From contig DAOTTW010000118.1 of assembly GCA_034437615.1 (NCBI GenBank), positions 1-13,400 on the forward strand: a stretch of 13,400 nucleotides of DNA, in the 5' to 3' direction. The notes below the pieces were generated by a model, which saw only the letters and a list, made by a program, of their open reading frames with translations, made no database searches and was not told the origin of the DNA. Positions 6,262 through 12,054 of the stretch are shown here, in pieces. The translations under genes were made by a program, and so were the position numbers. This DNA comes from DAOTTW01 sp034437615 (GTDB lineage: Bacteria > Chloroflexota > Anaerolineae > Aggregatilineales > Phototrophicaceae). Position 1 is the stretch's first letter; each line of letters starts with the position of its first letter.

Positions 6262-7962
6262 TCAGGGGCCATCGTAGCCGACGTTACGCGGATGTATGAC
6301 GCGCATCGGCCTTTCGCGGGTCTGTTCCTCGCGGATGTGGGCGATCAGCCCTGGCAAACGCGCCAGCATGAAGAAGGCATTGCCCAGGCCGGGGTCCACC
6401 TGCATATCCAGCAACACGGCGGCAATCGCCCCATCGACATTAAGCGGCAGCGTGCGCTCGGTCTGCTCCGCCAGCGCTTGCACGATAGCGCGTGCCATAC
6501 GAGTCGCGCCGCCTGCGATGCCCTCGGCCTCGGCCAGCGCCAGCAAGCGCTTTGAGCGTGGGTCGTCGCTGTGGATGCGATGCCCTAAGCCCGGCAGACG
6601 GCGCTTTTCTGCGCGATACGTGCGCACCAGATGCGCCGCGCTCTGCTCTATCGTCGTGCCTGCGTGCTGCTGATGATCTAGCGCCTGCTTCAGCATGAGC
6701 ATACAGGCTTCAATCGCGCCGCCGTGATGTCGATTGATCGACAGCAAGCCCGTCGCCAGGGCCGCATTCAGCGCTGCGCCCGTGCTGGCACTGGTGCGGG
6801 CCGCCAGCGTCGAGGGTGGCGTTGCGCCATGATCCACCGACGAGACGAGAATAGCCTCGACCATGCGCCCGACGTTGGGCTGTGGCAATACGCCCATCAG
6901 CGCCAGATGCACGACCTGCCCGACGTTGGCCGTACCCATCAGGGATTCAATCGGCTGGCCGCGCAGCCTGATGACGTTGGGCTGAATGTCGGTGATCGCT
7001 GTGTGCCATGCGTAGGTATTGCTATCTGGTTGTTTTTTGCTTGTGGGCAGGGATACTGACGCAGAACGCTGACCAAGCGCCTGAGCGACCAGCGCCGGAA
7101 TATCCGCGTATGACTCTGCGATGTAAGCGCCTGCCTCTCGTAAGCGCTGCACCTTGCCCGCGTGCGTACCCGTGTCGCCCTCGATAATGGCCCCGGCATG
7201 GCTGAAGCGCATCCCCTCACGCGCAGCTTTGCCGCCCACGTAAGCAATCAGCGGCTTCGTAAACGCACCCGACGCCAGCAAATCCGCCGCCGTTTCTTCT
7301 TGCGAGCCGCCGATCTCGCCATACATCACCACGATTTCAGTCTGCGGGTCCGCTTCAAACAGGCGCAGCATATCCGCATGAGTCAGGCCAACAACGGAAT
7401 CCCCGCCAACATGGGCAATGGTCGATAAGCCGTGCCCGGCCCTGCTGATGTAATAGGCCATGCTGGTCGTGACGCCACCGCTACGGCTGCTGATGCCAAC
7501 CGGACCGCGCCGCGCCCATTGCCGGATGCTATCAGCGCGCCCGCCCATCATACCGAGTACGGCTTCGTCAGCGCTGAGCACACCGAGCGTATTCGGCCCG
7601 ATGAATTGCGCGTTGTGTGCCTCTGCAACGGCGGCGATTTCCAGCACATCATAAAGCGGCACGCGGTCCGGCACGAGCACCAGCAGCTTGACGCCAGCCC
7701 CCAGCGCTTCCAGCGCTGCCGCCTTGACCAGTGGCGCAGGCACGAAAATCACGCTGATGTCAAGCTGGCCCTGCTGACGGATGGCTTGCGGTAGCGTGTC
7801 ATATACGGGCACATCCAGCACGGTCTGGCCGCCCTTGCCCGGCGTCACACCTGCGACGACCTGCGTGCCGTAATCCAGCATCAATTTTGTGCGCGTCAGG
7901 CCCTCGCGTCCGGTGATGCCCTGCACCAGCACGCGCTTGCGTTTATCAATCAGTATCGCCAT
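6262..7962 (-). CDS. SucD-citrate synthase fusion; ATP-citrate lyase alpha-like
   Basis: Predicted CoA-ligase alpha subunit fused to a citrate synthase/citryl-CoA lyase domain, 566 residues. Residues 1-295 follow succinyl-CoA synthetase alpha: GVTPGKGG at 38-45, the CoA-site region VPAP at 74-77, IGPNTLG at 121-127, and the phospho-histidine H255 in SHAGAII. After a loose linker (about 297-318), residues 320-566 carry the citrate-synthase-type catalytic set: D377-H378-G379, H413 in HHGGA, H461 in LPGLGHR and D510 in LNVDG. The last motif and the tail are close to human ACLY. Family chemistry would be ATP-dependent activation of a di- or tricarboxylic acid followed by CoA-ester cleavage to acetyl-CoA plus a keto acid. 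The partner is the ATP-grasp gene just upstream (9-base gap, G-rich Shine-Dalgarno before the ATG). Citrate is the default substrate, but the substrate could differ. Confidence 0.85.
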   Translation of the reverse strand: MAILIDKRKRVLVQGITGREGLTRTKLMLDYGTQVVAGVTPGKGGQTVLDVPVYDTLPQAIRQQGQLDISVIFVPAPLVKAAALEALGAGVKLLVLVPDRVPLYDVLEIAAVAEAHNAQFIGPNTLGVLSADEAVLGMMGGRADSIRQWARRGPVGISSRSGGVTTSMAYYISRAGHGLSTIAHVGGDSVVGLTHADMLRLFEADPQTEIVVMYGEIGGSQEETAADLLASGAFTKPLIAYVGGKAAREGMRFSHAGAIIEGDTGTHAGKVQRLREAGAYIAESYADIPALVAQALGQRSASVSLPTSKKQPDSNTYAWHTAITDIQPNVIRLRGQPIESLMGTANVGQVVHLALMGVLPQPNVGRMVEAILVSSVDHGATPPSTLAARTSASTGAALNAALATGLLSINRHHGGAIEACMLMLKQALDHQQHAGTTIEQSAAHLVRTYRAEKRRLPGLGHRIHSDDPRSKRLLALAEAEGIAGGATRMARAIVQALAEQTERTLPLNVDGAIAAVLLDMQVDPGLGNAFFMLARLPGLIAHIREEQTRERPMRVIHPRNVGYDGP

Positions 7963-7971
7963 GCGCCCCCC

Positions 7972-9492
7972 TTAATCATCCAGGCCCACAATTGGCAGAT
8001 CAATCACCCCGCCCTTGTTGCCCAGGAAATAACATTCGACCTCGCACGCCAGGCATTCCGTACAACCGCCCCCTTTGGCTGCGTCGTGTGTGATATTCAG
8101 CACAGGTACATCGTTTTCGAGCGACAGTATCCCCGGCGAGCAGGTTTCAATGCAGATTTTGCTCTCACAACGGCGGCACAGGTCATGGTCCAGCGTCACC
8201 GTGCCACCTGTCACCGTCTCGAACGTATACGGGTCTGTCGCGGGTCCGCGTGGGTCGGGCTGCTCAACCTCTGCGGGGCTATCGGCAGCCTCGATCAACT
8301 CGCGCAGCGTTGCGGCGCAAGCCTCCGGCGTGTCGTCGCGCCCAAAGGCCCGCACCGGGGCCGGAAAGCTGCCGTTTGCACGCTGCAAGACCTCGATAGC
8401 CTGCGCCTCGCTATTGCCGCCAATGCGGATCACCGCCGGAACGCTCAGTTGTGCATCCATGAAGGCTTTCACCAGCCCACGAGCCGAGTGAAACTGCTCC
8501 TGGCTGGCGACACCGCTACCACCAGCGAAATAGCCGTCGATATTGGGCTGACTGAGGATAATCCGTGCTGCCCGATACACCTTGCTGGCGGGCGGGTTGC
8601 CACTCGTATCCACGAAGTTCGCCACCTGAAAGCCCTGGCTCAGCAGCGCGTCCATGTTAATCATGCTGCCGCCGCCACCCGCGCCATGAAAGCCGACGAC
8701 ACCAGCCCCCTTCGCAAAGCCCGTCTGCATCTGGATGAAGTAGAACGTGCCGCGATAGTCGTCCTTCTCGATCTGCCATGCGATGCGCTCTAGTTTGGTC
8801 GGTGGATGGTCGAATTCACGTGCAACGTCGATGTCCAGTTCGGGATGGCGATAGGCGGCGTAGTCGTCAACCGTAAAACGTGCATCCAGCGCGATGACCT
8901 CGTTTTCGGCGGTCAGCACAAGCGGGTTGATCTCTGCTGAGCGTGCCTCATATTGCCTTGCAGCCCTGTAGAAATTCACAATGGCGCGGCTTAAGCGCGT
9001 GAGCGCTTTACCGGATAGGCCAGCCTGCACGCACAGATCACGCGCTTCGTACTCCTGCACGCCGCGTAAAATAGCGACCTCATGCCGCAGCATGGCGCTA
9101 TCTGCACGCTCTTCGATGCCGCTGCCACCGGAGCGACTGAGAAGCAGCACGGGCTTGCGGCGCTGACTATCGACAATCAGGCCGAGATACAGCTCTTCGG
9201 TGAATGCAAGCTGCTGTTCAACTAGCACCTGCTCTACTGGGAAGCCGTTCAAATCACGCCTTAGTAGCTCGTCGGCGGCATCCCTGGCGGCTGCGGGCGT
9301 CTCCGCAAAGCGGATCAGGCCCTGTGCAGCGCGGGAGGTGGTCCACACCTGCGCCTTGACGACGACGGGCGCGCCGATGTCTGATGCAACCGCGTGCGCT
9401 TCGTCTGCGCTTTCGGCTATTCTACCCACCGGAACGCCGATGCCGAATTTCTGCATGATCGCTTTGGCTTGATATTCGTGTAGGCGTGCCAT
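7972..9492 (-). CDS. SucC-like ATP-grasp CoA ligase beta with C-terminal ferredoxin domain
   Basis: The first 400 or so residues follow succinyl-CoA synthetase/ATP-citrate lyase beta: LHEYQAKAIM at 4-13, VVKAQV at 44-49, the metal-site motif EINPL at 187-191 with D203 in ALDARF, and the CoA-ligase half (VVGFHGAGGGGSMINMD at 265-281, ANFVDTSG, IILSQPNIDGYFAGG). The glycine-rich loop after KAQV, normally like HAGGRGKAGG, is replaced by WTTSRAAQG. After a proline-rich linker (about 403-425) comes a module with two four-cysteine sets, C439/C442/C447/C451 and C477/C480/C483/C487, predicted to bind two [4Fe-4S] clusters. Its GGCTECLACEVEC and GGVIDLPI parts resemble FixX-like ferredoxins. It is 506 residues against about 390-400 for normal SucC or AclB. 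Shine-Dalgarno AAGGG lies within the last codons of the preceding gene. It should pair with the downstream SucD-lyase protein. Confidence 0.85.
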   Translation of the reverse strand: MARLHEYQAKAIMQKFGIGVPVGRIAESADEAHAVASDIGAPVVVKAQVWTTSRAAQGLIRFAETPAAARDAADELLRRDLNGFPVEQVLVEQQLAFTEELYLGLIVDSQRRKPVLLLSRSGGSGIEERADSAMLRHEVAILRGVQEYEARDLCVQAGLSGKALTRLSRAIVNFYRAARQYEARSAEINPLVLTAENEVIALDARFTVDDYAAYRHPELDIDVAREFDHPPTKLERIAWQIEKDDYRGTFYFIQMQTGFAKGAGVVGFHGAGGGGSMINMDALLSQGFQVANFVDTSGNPPASKVYRAARIILSQPNIDGYFAGGSGVASQEQFHSARGLVKAFMDAQLSVPAVIRIGGNSEAQAIEVLQRANGSFPAPVRAFGRDDTPEACAATLRELIEAADSPAEVEQPDPRGPATDPYTFETVTGGTVTLDHDLCRRCESKICIETCSPGILSLENDVPVLNITHDAAKGGGCTECLACEVECYFLGNKGGVIDLPIVGLDD

Positions 9493-9496
9493 GCCG

Positions 9497-11599
9497 CTAG
9501 CCCTTCATCACAGCGCTGACGGTCACGTTTTCGTAGCGCGTGTGCCCGTTGACATTACTCAGGCCGACCTGACCACTGAGATACGGACGCTCGTCATCGG
9601 TCCATGTGATTTCCTGCGATGCGTCCTCGCCCGTGACGCTAGCCGTTAATTGGTTGCCAGAAGCCGCAAAACCCAGCACGTAGGCTCTGCCGGCTTCCCA
9701 TGCAAAGCGCGCCGATGCCACAGCCCGATACGTGCGGTCCTTCTTGTAAATCGTGACCGTATCCCCCACTGACAGGCCAAAGGCATAGCAACGCAATGCC
9801 CCCTGCACACGTAGATTAACGCGGTGATGCTCACCCATCAACGGCGTGACTTCGACACGAATATTTGAGTCGCCCCAGTCAATATCGCCCGTGTAGGTCT
9901 CGTTTTCGTAGGGGCCGCTGCCATGATATGCGCCGTTTTCCAGCCGCCAGGAACCACGTAAATACGTCCATTGGCTGATGCCGCCTGTTTCTTCGCGCTC
10001 ATGCGCAAAGGTGGTCTGATAGTCTGCGGTGCCGCCCCAATCCATCCAGCGCAACGCCAATGAGCCGACTTCCCACAATTCACCGACGTTGCGCAGTGTA
10101 ATGCCGACCCGCGACAGGCACACATCCGACCTGCTTGGTATCTCATAGCTGAGCGTGTGCCACTGCCCCGGCGTTAGCGGCGTGCCTTCGGCCTGATACG
10201 CTGTATCGTGGTTGTCGTCATAGGCGAACAAGCCCGCTTTAACGTCTGGTGGTGCATCTGCTGGCAGATATAGCTCGGCGCTGAGCGTCTGGCCGGGGAA
10301 GATCAGTGGTGTGAAGGCCGCGCCGTAGTAATTGCCGCTGAGTTCTGAGGGGCGGTAGTAGGTGCGCGTGTAAATGCGGATTTCGCCCTTCTTGTTGAGC
10401 TTGCGCACGGCGACCTGTAGCGCTGGCGTGCCATCAGATAGCACGGTTTGCTGCACATGAATCGGCCTGCCCTTTTCGCCCTCTGCCACAAAATTCTGTG
10501 TGGCGGTGGGATACTGAAAGTGAAGGCGGGGGCGCTGCGGTGCGTCCATGCCCAGTAAGCGCCGTGCAGCCGTACCGAACACATCCGCGCATTGCGAGAC
10601 AGTCAGGATGTTGCGCGTACCGATCAGGCTGGCGGCAATCACCAGGTCGTTGATGCGCTCACGCCAATGCGGTGCGATGCCCGCAACGCCGACCATCACG
10701 CCCAGTATCGCGCCGACGTTGCCGACGTTGCAATCGGTATCCCAGCCGCACATGTTGGTGATTTGCAACGTCTTGCTGAAATCACCCTCCCCGTACAGCA
10801 GGCCGAGTGCGATCACGCCAGCGTTGGGGATGATATGCACGACGCCCGAATACTTGTCATAGCCGAAGTGCGCTTGCAGGTGCGCGAAGGCAGCACGCCA
10901 ATCATGCGGATGGTCGGCGTGGTAACCCAACATGGCACGCACCACCCGCGCATACTCAGAATCCGGCGGCACGTACTCCAGGCCCACTTCGATCAGTCGG
11001 CGTGGGTCGCGCTCGCTGAAGGCAGCCGCAGTCATCGCAGCCACGAAGCGCCCGCCGTTGATGCCGTCGCCAGCGTGCGTTACGCTGGACGAAGCCGCCG
11101 ACATATCGGCAGCGCGTGCAGGCTGGCCTGGCGCGACCAAGCCCCAGATGTTGGCGAAAATTTGGCCGCCGATCTGCTCTGCGATGGTCGCGCCGTTCAT
11201 AGCAATCGACCCGGATAGCGGCGCTTGGATGCCGTGCTTCAGGTTGATGTAGCCTGTTTCCTCGCTGGAAATGCCGTAACCGCCCCACCAGAGCGTGCCA
11301 TGACCATCCGCGATGTAATTCAGCATCGTGTCGCCGCATTGCTCTGGCGTCAGTTCGGCAGGGTAGCCGTAATCTTCCAGGGCACGGACCTTGAGCATCG
11401 GCACGGCTGTATCATCGTCAGGCTTGAAGATTTTGCCGCCATCCTCCGTCACATAGCCCGTCAGTTCACCGAGATGGTCGCGGATTTCCTCATAGGTCCA
11501 GTTTTCCAGTGGCGCACCGAAGCGCACACCGATACATTTGCCAAGCCAGCCAGCATAAACGCGCTCGTCATAATCCGACGGTAGCCTGTTTGTCGCCAT
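9497..11599 (-). CDS. ADP-ribosylglycohydrolase-fold protein with C-terminal beta-sandwich modules
   Basis: First gene of the minus-strand operon, 700 residues. The N-terminal 350 residues are an ARH/DraG-type all-alpha hydrolase: VYAGWLGKCIGVRFGAPLE at 14-32, metal motif PDDDTAVP at 60-67 and second metal motif MCGWDTDCNVGN at 283-294 (D287, D289). Residues about 365-530 and 530-700 are rich in beta-prone alternating residues, aromatics and glycine. They look like carbohydrate-binding (CBM4/9-like) and LamG/concanavalin-type sandwiches, though I judge that by eye. There is no signal peptide, so it is probably cytoplasmic. The ATG at 11599 has AGGA eight bases upstream; the in-frame ATG at 11701 would add 34 basic, unlikely residues. 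The extra modules suggest a glycan or glycoside substrate. Four bases separate it from the next gene. Confidence 0.82.
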   Translation of the reverse strand: MATNRLPSDYDERVYAGWLGKCIGVRFGAPLENWTYEEIRDHLGELTGYVTEDGGKIFKPDDDTAVPMLKVRALEDYGYPAELTPEQCGDTMLNYIADGHGTLWWGGYGISSEETGYINLKHGIQAPLSGSIAMNGATIAEQIGGQIFANIWGLVAPGQPARAADMSAASSSVTHAGDGINGGRFVAAMTAAAFSERDPRRLIEVGLEYVPPDSEYARVVRAMLGYHADHPHDWRAAFAHLQAHFGYDKYSGVVHIIPNAGVIALGLLYGEGDFSKTLQITNMCGWDTDCNVGNVGAILGVMVGVAGIAPHWRERINDLVIAASLIGTRNILTVSQCADVFGTAARRLLGMDAPQRPRLHFQYPTATQNFVAEGEKGRPIHVQQTVLSDGTPALQVAVRKLNKKGEIRIYTRTYYRPSELSGNYYGAAFTPLIFPGQTLSAELYLPADAPPDVKAGLFAYDDNHDTAYQAEGTPLTPGQWHTLSYEIPSRSDVCLSRVGITLRNVGELWEVGSLALRWMDWGGTADYQTTFAHEREETGGISQWTYLRGSWRLENGAYHGSGPYENETYTGDIDWGDSNIRVEVTPLMGEHHRVNLRVQGALRCYAFGLSVGDTVTIYKKDRTYRAVASARFAWEAGRAYVLGFAASGNQLTASVTGEDASQEITWTDDERPYLSGQVGLSNVNGHTRYENVTVSAVMKG

Positions 11600-11697
11600 T
11601 ATATTATTCCTATATGTTATTAAATAGCCATGCAGCAAAGTTTTTTCGCCTGGCCCTGAAAGTACACCCCTCTTGCGCATCTCAGGGCTATTGCCGT

Positions 11698-11720
11698 CCA
11701 CGCTTTTCTATGGTGCTACC
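11698..11720. repeat. 23-bp direct repeat, copy 1
   Basis: Matches 11883-11905 at 20 of 23 positions in the same orientation, ending in the exactly conserved tggtgctacc. It begins 99 bases upstream of the minus-strand ATG at 11599 and lies 5 bases left of the operator-like palindrome. Confidence 0.5.
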
Positions 11721-11725
11721 AGTCC

Positions 11726-11737
11726 GGGAACGTTCCC
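11726..11737. promoter_or_regulatory. Perfect 12-bp palindrome, LacI-family operator-like
   Basis: GGGAACGTTCCC is its own complement and has the central CG and flanking symmetry typical of LacI/GalR-family operators, which commonly control carbohydrate genes. It lies 126 bases upstream of the minus-strand start at 11599 and about 320 bases before the plus-strand start at 12055. No LacI-type regulator gene is in the window. Identity of the binding protein is inference. Confidence 0.4.
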
Positions 11738-11822
11738 AATGTATGGCGCAGAGAATACCTCAGACTTGCTCGGTTGTCAAACACAGCACTTTCAGAAGTC
11801 AGGTAGGTATTGACTGATGGGT

Positions 11823-11864
11823 CGCTGGCTTTAGCCGGTGGCGACACACACAGACTGTCCTGAG
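11823..11864. repeat. 42-bp dispersed repeat, right copy
   Basis: Differs from 198-239 at three of 42 positions. Directly after it comes tcgttac, which also follows ctgag at 135-146 near the left edge, so the two regions share pieces in different order. This is the pattern of a mosaic intergenic repeat family. Confidence 0.7.
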
Positions 11865-11882
11865 TCGTTACATTTTCACCGC

Positions 11883-11905
11883 CCACGTTTTCCTGTGGTG
11901 CTACC
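11883..11905. repeat. 23-bp direct repeat, copy 2
   Basis: Second copy of the unit at 11698-11720, 185 bases downstream. Its own ccac/gtgg ends can pair weakly. It lies about 150 bases before the fasciclin/PstS start. Confidence 0.5.
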
Positions 11906-12040
11906 CTGCTGTGCGCTACCTACTTGAATTGTGAAGATTCGCTTAAGCAGATGGCGCAAATCAGAGGGCGTTTCTTAAACAAAATTCTATCTTTTCATCA
12001 AGGGCGTTGGTTAACCTCTGCCTCGGAGTATAGAACCAAC

Positions 12041-12046
12041 AAGGAG
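12041..12046 (+). promoter_or_regulatory. Strong ribosome binding site
   Basis: AAGGAG stands eight bases before the ATG at 12055. It settles the start of the fasciclin/PstS gene. Confidence 0.8.
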
Positions 12047-12054
12047 CAAGATTG

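Larger units (their letters stand above)
11600..12054. other. Divergent intergenic region with repeats and operator-like site
   Basis: No gene is visible. This stretch must hold the promoters of the minus-strand operon and of the plus-strand fasciclin/PstS gene. It contains the palindrome at 11726-11737, two copies of a 23-base repeat (11698-11720 and 11883-11905) and a 42-base repeat shared with the window start (11823-11864). AT-rich DNA at about 11600-11635 fits a minus-strand promoter and leader (TTGCTG, then ATATAG after 17 bases, on the minus strand), but the boxes are too weak to call. Confidence 0.6.

Noticed and set aside
8086..8793. 235-codon open frame on the plus strand
   Set aside because: It is antisense to the ATP-grasp/ferredoxin gene, has no family character and no ribosome binding site; it is a shadow of high-GC coding DNA.
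6262..9492. Evidence for a reductive TCA cycle in this organism
   Set aside because: ATP-citrate-lyase-like domains alone do not show it; the ferredoxin fusion and the altered loops argue for caution, and no other rTCA gene is in the window.
10592..11218. 208-codon open frame on the plus strand
   Set aside because: Antisense to the clearly conserved ARH-fold domain, including its metal motifs; the minus-strand reading is the real one.
11600..11701. 34-codon N-terminal extension of the large ARH-fold protein
   Set aside because: The extra residues are unlike the family, and the ATG at 11599 has AGGA at good spacing.
11941..11948. Palindrome gcttaagc before the fasciclin/PstS gene
   Set aside because: Eight bases are too short to separate from chance, and no matching half-sites flank it.
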